Part shown: positions 15,062 through 21,953 of the stretch, piece by piece
Layout of the letters: each line of letters opens with the position of its first letter
Position numbering within the stretch: position 1 is the stretch's first letter
DNA from: Patescibacteria group bacterium
GTDB lineage: Bacteria > Patescibacteriota > Gracilibacteria > UM-FILTER-43-11
Reading direction: 5' to 3'
Length of the DNA stretch: 31,917 bases
Assembly (NCBI GenBank): GCA_029260955.1
Contig: JAJDCF010000082.1
Coordinates: forward strand, 1-31,917
Made by a program: the position numbers and the translations under genes
Notes under the pieces: generated by a model
Told to the model about the DNA's origin: nothing
The model's database searches: none
Seen by the model: only the letters and a program-made list of their open reading frames with translations

Positions 15062-15976
15062 TCAGCTATAAAAGTTTTTGGCGAGATTCTTGAGCAGTGC
15101 CATTCTCATATATACGCCATTCTCAGCCTGCCTGAAACAAGCAGATTGTGGCATTTCATCTACCGCAGGTGTGATTTCATCCACCCTTGGCAGCGGATGC
15201 AATATTCTGAGCGACTCCCTGCCCAATTTTACCACCTCTGGCGTGAGGATGTATGACCCCTTCAGCTTATTATATTCGGCATCGCTTTCGAATCGCTCTC
15301 TTTGAATACGAGTCATATAAATCACATCGATTTCTGGCATCTTCGCATTTAGATCAGAGGTCTCTTCAAAATTAATACCCTTTTCCCTGAGCATCTGAGT
15401 GTACTTTTCTGGAACTTTGAGCTCATCCGGACTAATGAAAATGATTTTGTCAGGAGAATATAGGGTAAGAATGTATGTAAGTGAATGAACTGTTCGTCCA
15501 TATTTCAAGTCTCCGATAAAAGCGATTGTTTTACCGTCTATGCCACCACATTCACGCTTGATGGTGTAGATATCCAGTAAAGATTGAGTGGGGTGTTGGT
15601 TTGGACCGTCACCAGCGTTAAGGAAAGGCTTTTTAGTATATTCAACTGCTTCAGCTGCAGATCCAGCAGTGGGGTGGCGCATCACGATGATGTCCGCATA
15701 CTTTTCTATGACGCGTATCGTATCTGCCAGAGTTTCTCCTTTTGAAACGGATGATGTCTTGGGGTCAGCAATAGTGATGACCGAAGCGCCGACGCGATGG
15801 GCAGCTGCCTCAAAGGAAAGGCGTGTTCTAGTGCTGGGCTCTAAAAAAAGCGTGGCAACCACTCTTCCCTTAAGATCATCAGTGTTATTACCGCGAAGCG
15901 TCTCGGCTTCTTCCATAAAAAAATCAACTTCCTCGCGAGTTAGATCGGCGGAAGTAGTAAGTTGTGTTCTATCCAT
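15062..15976 (-). CDS. pyrB: Aspartate carbamoyltransferase, catalytic chain
   Basis: A 304-residue enzyme joining carbamoyl phosphate and aspartate, the committed step of pyrimidine synthesis. The carbamoyl-phosphate signature FLEPSTRTRLSF places STRTR at residues 48-52. The conserved Lys of the flexible loop is in SSVSKGET (about 75-82). HPTQ is followed by the DIYTI helix, and HPLPRVDEI marks the aspartate-binding side. The C-terminus FRQAENGVYMRMALL is normal, so the gene is intact despite the repeat beginning at its stop. No pyrI is adjacent. The promoter at 16006-16034 is well formed. pyrC lies downstream, separated by the 173-nt repeat-containing gap. Confidence 0.97.
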   Translation of the reverse strand: MDRTQLTTSADLTREEVDFFMEEAETLRGNNTDDLKGRVVATLFLEPSTRTRLSFEAAAHRVGASVITIADPKTSSVSKGETLADTIRVIEKYADIIVMRHPTAGSAAEAVEYTKKPFLNAGDGPNQHPTQSLLDIYTIKRECGGIDGKTIAFIGDLKYGRTVHSLTYILTLYSPDKIIFISPDELKVPEKYTQMLREKGINFEETSDLNAKMPEIDVIYMTRIQRERFESDAEYNKLKGSYILTPEVVKLGRESLRILHPLPRVDEITPAVDEMPQSACFRQAENGVYMRMALLKNLAKNFYS

Positions 15977-16005
15977 GATGTATGTATTAAATATCTACTT
16001 CCCAA

Positions 16006-16034
16006 ATTCTATATGCATTCACATTTGGTGTAAA
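16006..16034 (-). promoter_or_regulatory. Promoter of pyrB
   Basis: On the minus strand, TTTACA (16034-16029) and TAGAAT (16011-16006), spacer 17 nt. Predicted start is near 16000, about 24 nt before the ATG at 15976. No attenuator hairpin fits in so short a leader. Confidence 0.7.
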
Positions 16035-16037
16035 GAT

Positions 16038-16868
16038 CTATTCTATGTTCAAAAATTTAAGCACATCTCGTGGTTCACTTGCATGAATAAGCGTAAGAAA
16101 ACTCTGGCGCCTGTAAATGGTGGCTGGTGCGTGATGAGGTGCGAACTTACTGACTTTTTCAAGATGTTCAGGCAATGGACGACCCCAGCCGGCATGAATG
16201 CTGATGCAGTTATGTGTCATGTCTTTAGAAATACTATCTCCAACGAAAGCAACACTAGTCCGCATGTCCTCGGGTGTTTTGCCAAGAAGCTCATGAAGGT
16301 TGTCATGTGGCTTGCCAGTCTCTAGGTGATGCATATGAGGCTTAAGGCCATAGTTACCTCCATCAAACATATCGCGATGATTCTCAGGAACCTCGTCAGG
16401 TAAACTATCCTTAATGGCAAACACTTTCTGAATGTGATCTTGATTAAGTCCAAGGTGTTTGATGCGAGAGGCTGCATGACAGGCGGGCGCGTCAGTTACA
16501 ATCACGCTACTGATCTCTGCCCTATAGATTGCCTCAAGTACCTCAGGAATTTGATCGTACAACCTTAAGGATTTAGTGCGACTAGCATGAAATGCCCTTT
16601 GAACATCCTTGATAAGTTTGCTTTGATCAACATCGACCTCTCTAAAAAGCCCTTGAGCTTCCAAGTCCTGCACAAGCCAACTGGATTCCATGGTCTCGGC
16701 CCGACCATAGTATTTACGCATGCAATCAGTGACTCGCTCGCGAGTTTGTCCACTTGCTTGCGACAAAACATTGCACATCGCAGGGTAGACCTCTGCTGCG
16801 TAAGCAACCCAGTTCCACATTGTGTTATCTATGTCCCAGCAGATGGTGTCTACTTGAGGTTTGTTCAT
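16038..16868 (-). CDS. HAD-superfamily phosphatase-like hydrolase
   Basis: A 276-residue protein with all four haloacid-dehalogenase motifs. Motif I is WDIDNTMW (nucleophile Asp12, acid Asp14); motif II is VIVTDAP with Thr near residue 124; motif III is the Lys in GLKPHMH (about 175); motif IV is FVGDSISKDM (about 208-217). A helical cap insert lies between motifs I and II (about 25-110). It is probably a soluble Mg-dependent phosphatase; the substrate cannot be told from sequence. The loop after motif II carries several His and is longer than usual. It ends 33 nt before the pyrB -35 region and has its own promoter overlapping that of obg. Confidence 0.88.
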   Translation of the reverse strand: MNKPQVDTICWDIDNTMWNWVAYAAEVYPAMCNVLSQASGQTRERVTDCMRKYYGRAETMESSWLVQDLEAQGLFREVDVDQSKLIKDVQRAFHASRTKSLRLYDQIPEVLEAIYRAEISSVIVTDAPACHAASRIKHLGLNQDHIQKVFAIKDSLPDEVPENHRDMFDGGNYGLKPHMHHLETGKPHDNLHELLGKTPEDMRTSVAFVGDSISKDMTHNCISIHAGWGRPLPEHLEKVSKFAPHHAPATIYRRQSFLTLIHASEPRDVLKFLNIE

Positions 16869-16876
16869 AAGGGCAC

Positions 16877-16905
16877 ATCCTATTTGGTTTTTTCGGCTTA
16901 TGCAA
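16877..16905 (-). promoter_or_regulatory. Promoter of the HAD hydrolase gene
   Basis: On the minus strand, TTGCAT (16905-16900) and TAGGAT (16882-16877), spacer 17 nt, just upstream of the ATG at 16868. It overlaps the obg promoter on the other strand. Confidence 0.6.
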
Positions 16906-16912
16906 GTAGAAT
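16884..16912 (+). promoter_or_regulatory. Promoter of obg
   Basis: TTGGTT (16884-16889) and TAGAAT (16907-16912), spacer 17 nt. The two divergent promoters share about 22 bp, so polymerase can occupy only one at a time. Confidence 0.6.
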
Positions 16913-16938
16913 AATGCGTGACTTAATTAAAAGGATCA

Positions 16939-18216
16939 ATGCACTTTGCAGACGAAGCAGAAATCAAAGTTCAAGCTGGTAATGGCGGAAACGGATCCGC
17001 TTCGTTCCGACGTGAGAAATATATTGCCAAAGGTGGGCCAGATGGTGGCAACGGAGGTGGTGGCGGAAGCATTATTATGAAGGCCGATGAAAACATGAAT
17101 ACTCTGGTCAATTTTATGAGCAAAAAGCACTACAAAGCTTCCCATGGTCAGCAGGGTTTTGGGCAAAACAAGTATGGATCCGCCGCCGATGATCTTATCT
17201 TAAAAGTTCCGGTAGGAACACTCGTTTTTGATAAAGAGTCCGATGACCAACTTGCGGATTTAACCGAGGATGGGCAGCAGGTAATCGTGGCCAAAGGAGG
17301 TTTGGGAGGTAAGGGTAATTCCAATTTCAAATCATCCACCAGGCAGGCACCTGACTTCGCGGAACTTGGCGAACCTGGCGAAGTAAAGGATTTAAAACTT
17401 GAGCTCAAGCTGATCGCGGACGTCGCCATCATCGGATATCCCAGTGTGGGTAAGTCCACGCTGATTTCTCACATCAGTAATGCAAAACCAAAAATTGCTG
17501 ATTACCCATTTACCACTCTCGTTCCTAATTTGGGAGTTGTAAAAGTCGATCAGACTGACTTTGTGGTGGCAGATATTCCGGGACTGATCGAGGGCGCACA
17601 CGAGGGTAAAGGGCTTGGAATAGCCTTTTTAAAGCATATTGAGCGTGCCGAGATTCTGGTGCACATGCTGGACCTATCACGCGAGGATTTGCTAGATGAT
17701 TTTAAAAAATTGAACCTAGAACTTTCTTCTTATAGCGATGTACTTTCAAAGAAAGACCAAATCATTGTTTTTAACAAATCGGATGCAACTATTCCTGAAA
17801 TAATCGAAGAGGCGAAGGTGAACTTCAAAAAGTACAAGCCACTCTTCATTTCATCGGTTACTGGTGAGGGAATTGATCAATTCCTGTATCGCCTAAAAGA
17901 TGAAGTGCTGATACACCGAAAAAAGAAGAGAGCGGAGAAGCCCAAGGATGAACATAAAGTTTTCCGTCCCCACATCGACATTCCTGATGCCAAGAACTTT
18001 AAGGTCGAAAAAGAAGGTAAGGGCTTTCGCGTTTCTGGTAAACGTGTTGAGCAGCTCGCCATTATGACGGATATGACAAAAAAAGGCGGTATCTTCCGCA
18101 TGCACGATATCTTAGGAAAGATTGGGGCCTATCGCGAAATGAAAAAACTGGGCGGTACAGATGGCAACAAAATTCACATCGGCGAAAGAACCTTCACTTA
18201 TATGGACCTCACCTGA
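16939..18216 (+). CDS. obg: Obg-family ribosome-associated GTPase
   Basis: A 425-residue GTPase involved in 50S assembly and stress control. The N-terminal glycine-rich Obg fold (about 1-158) shows the KGGPDGGNGGGGG run. The G domain has G1 GYPSVGKST (166-174), switch region PFTTL with G3 DIPG (212-215), G4 NKSD and G5 SSVTGEG. The C-terminal OCT domain is at about 345-425. An AAAGGA Shine-Dalgarno site 5 nt before the ATG is one of the few clear ones in this window. Its stop is followed at once by hairpin AACCTTT-AAC-AAAGGTT, the start of repeat copy B. Confidence 0.97.
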   Translation: MHFADEAEIKVQAGNGGNGSASFRREKYIAKGGPDGGNGGGGGSIIMKADENMNTLVNFMSKKHYKASHGQQGFGQNKYGSAADDLILKVPVGTLVFDKESDDQLADLTEDGQQVIVAKGGLGGKGNSNFKSSTRQAPDFAELGEPGEVKDLKLELKLIADVAIIGYPSVGKSTLISHISNAKPKIADYPFTTLVPNLGVVKVDQTDFVVADIPGLIEGAHEGKGLGIAFLKHIERAEILVHMLDLSREDLLDDFKKLNLELSSYSDVLSKKDQIIVFNKSDATIPEIIEEAKVNFKKYKPLFISSVTGEGIDQFLYRLKDEVLIHRKKKRAEKPKDEHKVFRPHIDIPDAKNFKVEKEGKGFRVSGKRVEQLAIMTDMTKKGGIFRMHDILGKIGAYREMKKLGGTDGNKIHIGERTFTYMDLT

Positions 18217-18233
18217 AACCTTTAACAAAGGTT
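18217..18233 (+). terminator. Hairpin directly after the obg stop, no U tract
   Basis: AACCTTT (18217-18223), loop AAC, AAAGGTT (18227-18233) begins at the first base after the obg TGA. With no T run it is not a canonical intrinsic terminator; it may protect the mRNA 3' end. The matching position after pyrB has AACTTT-AAA-AAAGTT. Confidence 0.4.
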
Positions 18234-18354
18234 CCAGTACCTCCAAAATATCTGTCTTCGCTCCTCATTTACTTCGCTAAGCTTCGCAAGCTTCCTTCAC
18301 CGCGCATGTCGCCTCAGGTCTTGCTTCGCTCGCTCTGGAAAATTCGTCACTCAC
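18217..18354 (-). repeat. Repeat copy B between obg and pth (degenerate)
   Basis: This copy is homologous to 14903-15060 in the same relation to its neighbouring genes. On minus from GTG 18354 it reads MSDEFSRASEARPEATCAVK and stops at TAG 18277, a peptide about half identical to that of copy A. One extra T in the GAAGCTTGCGAAGC block and later indels break the frame, though homology resumes in the ACAGATATTTTG block and runs to the hairpin at 18217-18233. Several differences from copy A are synonymous (TGT/TGC, GAA/GAG, GCC/GCG, CGA/AGA), which suggests the ancestor was protein-coding. In the obg-pth direction it separates the obg stop from the pth promoter. Confidence 0.65.
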
Positions 18355-18372
18355 ATATTGTTCTGCTAGAAT
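18344..18372 (+). promoter_or_regulatory. Promoter of pth, predicted leaderless transcript
   Basis: TCGTCA (18344-18349) and TAGAAT (18367-18372), spacer 17 nt. The -10 ends 6 nt before the pth ATG, so transcription would begin at or beside the start codon. The -35 lies at the edge of repeat copy B. Confidence 0.5.
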
Positions 18373-18378
18373 ACAGAC

Positions 18379-18945
18379 ATGAAACTGATCGTAGGACTTG
18401 GAAATCCAGGGGATAAATACAAAAACACTCGTCACAACGCCGGTTTTTTGGCGGTTGAGAAGTTATCTGAACATTTCGGTATGGAGGCTTTTAAGACGCT
18501 TGATAAAGGCAAGTCCCTGATGACCAAGGGTGAGATTGGGGGTGAGAAAGTAATTCTTCTAAAACCCCAGACTTTTATGAATTTATCGGGCGTTCCGACT
18601 CAAGCGGTGGCCAGCTATTTTAAAATTGATCGTAAAGATATAATCGCAATCTACGATGATGCAGAAATTGATCTTGCCGCTGTTAGAATCCGTGAGGAAG
18701 GCTCTGCAGGAGGTCATAATGGTGTCAAATCGCTGATTGAACACCTAGGAGGCGATGATTTTATTCGCGTCAGGCTTGGTATTAAGCCCAAAAAACCTTT
18801 TCCTGGCGCACTCGAGGATTACGTACTCGGAAATCTGACTGAAGGTGAAAAGGCAGCCCTTGCTCAGGTTTTTGATGGTCTTCCTGGCCTGATTGGAAAA
18901 CTGTTTACCAAAGATATTAAGGTGGTGATGAACGAGTACAACTAG
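18379..18945 (+). CDS. pth: Peptidyl-tRNA hydrolase
   Basis: A 188-residue enzyme that frees tRNA from prematurely released peptidyl-tRNA. Conserved residues: Asn9 in LGNPG, catalytic His19 in NTRHNAGF, the PQTFMN(L)SG segment with its Asn near 69, the Asp in IYDDAEID, and GGHNGVKSLIEHLGGDDF(I)RVRLGI. Length is typical. The start follows from the conserved MKLIVGLGNPG N-terminus and agrees with the leaderless promoter. Together with SmpB (19575) it covers two routes for rescuing stalled translation. Confidence 0.97.
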   Translation: MKLIVGLGNPGDKYKNTRHNAGFLAVEKLSEHFGMEAFKTLDKGKSLMTKGEIGGEKVILLKPQTFMNLSGVPTQAVASYFKIDRKDIIAIYDDAEIDLAAVRIREEGSAGGHNGVKSLIEHLGGDDFIRVRLGIKPKKPFPGALEDYVLGNLTEGEKAALAQVFDGLPGLIGKLFTKDIKVVMNEYN

Positions 18946-18954
18946 GCTTCCCCA

Positions 18955-18982
18955 TTGACAAATGCTAGATAACGGGTATAGT
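18955..18982 (+). promoter_or_regulatory. Near-consensus promoter upstream of the interrupted small gene
   Basis: TTGACA (18955-18960) and TATAGT (18977-18982), spacer 16 nt. Predicted start is near 18989, coinciding with a GTG that begins the frame described next. Confidence 0.7.
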
Positions 18983-18988
18983 ATTTTT

Positions 18989-19075
18989 GTGAATAAGAAT
19001 AAAGTTGTGCCCAATTACAGAGAGTTGCTAGCGAAGCTAGAGGCTTAATATGGTTTAAGTAAGGAGTCAGCATAG
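18989..19075 (+). other. Upstream in-frame segment with two stop codons
   Basis: From GTG 18989 the frame reads MNKNKVVPNYRELLAKLEA, then TAA (19046-19048), then YGLSKESA, then TAG (19073-19075). It then runs without a break through KPEKEPEKPVF into the ORF at 19109. All three parts share one frame and read as plausible protein. Either the 5' part of the gene carries two nonsense changes, or the first 19 codons are a leader peptide. CTAGC-GAA-GCTAG (19028-19040) can form a small hairpin before the first stop. Confidence 0.5.
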
Positions 19076-19108
19076 AAACCTGAAAAAGAGCCGGAAAAAC
19101 CCGTTTTC

Positions 19109-19417
19109 ATGCTGCCAGCTAAGTATACAATGGGCTGGACGGAAACGTATGATTTGGATGGTGAAAAAGAAGGCTGGCATGTTTTAAGAAATCCAGAAGG
19201 AGAAGATGTGGGCTTTTTTGAATTTGTTCCAGGCAAGAAAGTAGAGCAAGTTCTAAAAGCTCATATCAAGATAGAAATTGTGAACAATTCAAGAGATGAT
19301 GCAAAAGCTATGATTGTATTAAAAGACAGCGACGGAAACTCGGTTGGATCATGGGAGCTGCATCAGCATGCAAGAAGTGCAATCGAAAAAGTGGTGAAGT
19401 ACTTGGCCAATCGTTAG
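19109..19417 (+). CDS. Hypothetical protein, possibly the 3' part of a stop-interrupted gene
   Basis: 102 residues from the first ATG after two in-frame stops. The sequence looks real: a beta-rich segment (TMGWTETYDLDGEKEGWHVL), another strand region (IKIEIVNNSRDDAKAMIVLK) and a C-terminal helix (ARSAIEKVVKYLA), with no signal peptide. An AAGGAG at 19061-19066 is followed by ATAG rather than ATG; removing that second A would give a well-spaced ATG in frame with this ORF. So the native start may have been lost by a one-base insertion, or the gene is a pseudogene, or translation restarts at 19109. I do not recognise the family. Confidence 0.5.
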   Translation: MLPAKYTMGWTETYDLDGEKEGWHVLRNPEGEDVGFFEFVPGKKVEQVLKAHIKIEIVNNSRDDAKAMIVLKDSDGNSVGSWELHQHARSAIEKVVKYLANR

Positions 19418-19435
19418 AAGTATCCAAGATGCACA

Positions 19436-19465
19436 TTGACAATTCTACGTCTGTGACATTAAACT
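19436..19465 (+). promoter_or_regulatory. Probable promoter of tRNA-Gln
   Basis: A perfect TTGACA (19436-19441) is followed after 18 nt by a weak -10 TAAACT (19460-19465). Predicted start is about 12 nt before the tRNA. Confidence 0.4.
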
Positions 19466-19483
19466 TATCGGTGTATTTGATGT

Positions 19484-19558
19484 TCGGGAGTCGCCAAGTG
19501 GTAAGGCACTGGTTTTTGGTACCAGCATTCGGGGGTTCGAATCCCTCCTCCCGAGCCA
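19484..19558 (+). tRNA. tRNA-Gln (anticodon TTG)
   Basis: Acceptor TCGGGAG pairs with CTCCCGA, followed by discriminator G and encoded CCA (19556-19558). Anticodon stem CTGGT/ACCAG carries the loop TTTTGGT, so the anticodon is TTG (Gln). The T arm GGGGGTTCGAATCCCTC is normal. smpB starts 16 nt after the CCA and may share the transcript. Confidence 0.95.
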
Positions 19559-19574
19559 CTTTAAAAACTGAGCA

Positions 19575-20021
19575 TTGAAGATCATCCATCAGAACAAGAA
19601 GGCTAAGTTCGACTACGAGATCTTGAATGAATTCAAGGCGGGAATTATGCTGCTCGGATCCGAGATCAAGTCTATCCGAAAGGGGGATGTGAACCTTAAG
19701 GGTAGCTATGTTTCTATTCATGATTCCAAGGCTATTTTGAAGGGTGCCCATATTTCACGCTATTCCTATGACAGTAATCCTGACTACGATCCTTTTCGAG
19801 ATCGCGAACTGCTTTTGAATAAATCTGAGCTTCATAAAATAACTAATCATCTAAATACCCAGGGAGTTACGGTAATTCCTTTAGCCGTTGTTTTGGATGG
19901 AAAATACGCCAAAATCAAGATTGGAGTTGGCCGTGGTAAAAAGAAGCACGATAAGCGCGATAGCATCAAAAGTCGTGAGACGAAAAGGCAAATTGATAGA
20001 GCGATAAAGAATCATATCTGA
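19575..20021 (+). CDS. smpB: SsrA-binding protein SmpB
   Basis: A 148-residue beta-barrel RNA-binding protein that carries tmRNA to stalled ribosomes. Typical motifs: NKKAKFDYEILNEFKAGIMLLGSEIKSIR at the start, GSYVSI, and the basic C-terminal tail GRGKKKHDKRDSIKSRE, which folds into the decoding channel. The start codon is TTG at 19575: the family begins with about these residues and no ATG or GTG is available in frame nearby. No Shine-Dalgarno site. No tmRNA gene was recognised in the window. It lies close behind tRNA-Gln and 28 nt before recR. Confidence 0.96.
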   Translation: MKIIHQNKKAKFDYEILNEFKAGIMLLGSEIKSIRKGDVNLKGSYVSIHDSKAILKGAHISRYSYDSNPDYDPFRDRELLLNKSELHKITNHLNTQGVTVIPLAVVLDGKYAKIKIGVGRGKKKHDKRDSIKSRETKRQIDRAIKNHI

Positions 20022-20049
20022 TAAGATAAGACCCTGACAAAATACTTGC

Positions 20050-20649
20050 ATGAACTTTATTCCAAAAAACATACAGACGGCCATCGAGCAGTTCAGTAAG
20101 CTGCCTGGCATAGGTTCCAAGTCGGCTGAGCGACTGGTTTTTCATTTGCTTAAAAAACCCGAAGCTGAGGTTGCGGAGTTAGGCGAGGCAATCTTGTCCC
20201 TAAAAAAGGAAATTCGCTATTGCAATCAATGTCAGCACCTGACAACGGAAGAAATCTGCGATATCTGTAAATCTGATGGTCGAAATAAAGAAACAGTCTG
20301 TATTGTCGAGGATTCACTGGACTTGATGGCTCTGGAAAAAGCCAATGAGTACAAAGGGCTTTATCATGTGCTTCACGGCATTATTTCTCCGGTAGACGGC
20401 ATTGGCCCCGATGAACTAACCATTGCAGAGCTCGTTCGACGCGCCAAGGAGGGCGACATAAAGGAAATGATCCTAGCACTCAACCCATCGATGGAAGGGG
20501 AGGCGACTGCCGCTTATATCAGCCGTTACATAAAGCCACTCAACATCAAAATCACCCGCATTGCTCGCGGTATTCCCGTTGGCGGAAATCTAGAATATGC
20601 CGACAGTCAAACGCTGAAGCGTGCCATGGAAGGCCGATCAGAGTACTAG
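20050..20649 (+). CDS. recR: Recombination mediator RecR
   Basis: A 199-residue ring-forming DNA repair protein of the RecFOR pathway. Helix-hairpin-helix LPGIGSKSAERL is at 18-29; the zinc finger uses Cys58, Cys61, Cys70 and Cys73; the Toprim domain (about 82-170) has the IVED acidic motif and GIGPDELT. The C-terminus has the expected TRIARGIPVGGNLEYAD. Length is standard. The TAG stop overlaps that of the convergent VanW gene in a shared CTAG at 20646-20649. Confidence 0.97.
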   Translation: MNFIPKNIQTAIEQFSKLPGIGSKSAERLVFHLLKKPEAEVAELGEAILSLKKEIRYCNQCQHLTTEEICDICKSDGRNKETVCIVEDSLDLMALEKANEYKGLYHVLHGIISPVDGIGPDELTIAELVRRAKEGDIKEMILALNPSMEGEATAAYISRYIKPLNIKITRIARGIPVGGNLEYADSQTLKRAMEGRSEY

Positions 20650-21953
20650 GTTCCGTTCTCACCTGCAGGTGCAGGAGCAGAATCCTCTTTTCCCATAATA
20701 TAATAGTCAGGGCGAGCCTGATATTTACTGTAGATGGTTTCGATGAAGGACTTACTAGTAACGTCATTCTCTCCAGCTTCGCTGTCCTCACCGATAGTTT
20801 CATCCTGGGGTATACCATCGTTATAGGTCACGTGCCTGTACCATGTAACGTTTACACCCGGAACAGCATGGCCAACGACCTTGGTCTGGCCAGGACTTAG
20901 ATTATCAGAGTACTCAATTTTTTCATCCGGAGGCGACTTCCAGCCGGAGTAATATGGCCCAATCATTTGAACTGTGCGGTTGGTCTTTGTGCCGTAAAAG
21001 TTGTAGTAAGCTTTGCTTCCAATAGTGAATGACTGCATTACCATATGATGAGGCGTGTCATTCAAAAATTTCAATTCAACCGTTGGTGGGTAAACCGTGG
21101 CATCCAGGCCAAGGGGCTTGTAGTAGCTCACGGCGTAAGAATGATTTCGGCGTACTGTTACAGGGTATCCAGCCGCCAGTATAGCGCGATAAGCAGTGGT
21201 CGATACCTGACATAGCCCTCCTCCAAACTCCGGCACCGTTTTTGCCCCTTTGATGACTAGCTCCTTAAGGTAGCCGGTCGTGCCATCAACCGGACCAAGC
21301 ACGTCACCAAATACAAACTCCTCACCCGGGTTAACGATGTGGCCAGTAAATTTAGAAAGACCATTATTGATGTTTACAATGCGGTTGCTAGGTGAATAGG
21401 TAAAGTCTGTCTCACCACCTGATACAAGATCCTTGATGCCCATTTCCTTTAGCTCATCACTTAGTACCGTTATAACAGGATCCGTGCGGAAAAGCGGCAG
21501 ATTAAGATAAGTCATACGGTTTTTAAGGGCATACTCCATCATCTTGGTAGCCGATTCAATATCAAGCTCGCGACCATAAAGACCTACACCTTCAAACGTA
21601 ATATTTCCATCTTCATCCATATCGATAGTGACATCCTCCTTTTCGCGATAAATTACTGGTGCGATAATCGTTTCAAGATATTGGCGTACTTTCATGCTAT
21701 CCAATCCCTCAACGTCCTCCTGGCTCAAAAGGCCGTCAATCAGGGGGGCATCATCATCACTAATAGAGACCTTGATGCCCACAAAATCAGTCTTTTGGTA
21801 ATCAGAAATAAGATCAAGACGTGAAGGATTGACCTCCCATATTCTGAAAGGCGTCTTTAGAATCATGTTCGTCTGAAGCCCCGCTGCAAATGTAAGAGTC
21901 GGAAAAACTAGGAAGGCACCAATGAGCAGAAGACTGCGAAAAGCTATTCTCAT
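20646..21953 (-). CDS. Exported VanW-domain protein
   Basis: A 435-residue protein with a signal peptide (hydrophobic 5-22, likely cleavage after FAA near residue 24). Residues about 25-170 resemble the putative peptidoglycan-binding region that often precedes VanW domains. The VanW domain (about 185-320) carries the diagnostic GGGLCQVSTT segment and a following RRNHSYAVSYYKPLGLDATV region. A C-terminal region (about 330-435) is beta-rich with an acidic, Ala/Pro-rich end. VanW is named from vancomycin-resistance clusters, but its biochemical role is unknown; a wall-related role is likely. Its start overlaps the YtxH-like gene by 4 bp. Confidence 0.9.
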   Translation of the reverse strand: MRIAFRSLLLIGAFLVFPTLTFAAGLQTNMILKTPFRIWEVNPSRLDLISDYQKTDFVGIKVSISDDDAPLIDGLLSQEDVEGLDSMKVRQYLETIIAPVIYREKEDVTIDMDEDGNITFEGVGLYGRELDIESATKMMEYALKNRMTYLNLPLFRTDPVITVLSDELKEMGIKDLVSGGETDFTYSPSNRIVNINNGLSKFTGHIVNPGEEFVFGDVLGPVDGTTGYLKELVIKGAKTVPEFGGGLCQVSTTAYRAILAAGYPVTVRRNHSYAVSYYKPLGLDATVYPPTVELKFLNDTPHHMVMQSFTIGSKAYYNFYGTKTNRTVQMIGPYYSGWKSPPDEKIEYSDNLSPGQTKVVGHAVPGVNVTWYRHVTYNDGIPQDETIGEDSEAGENDVTSKSFIETIYSKYQARPDYYIMGKEDSAPAPAGENGT

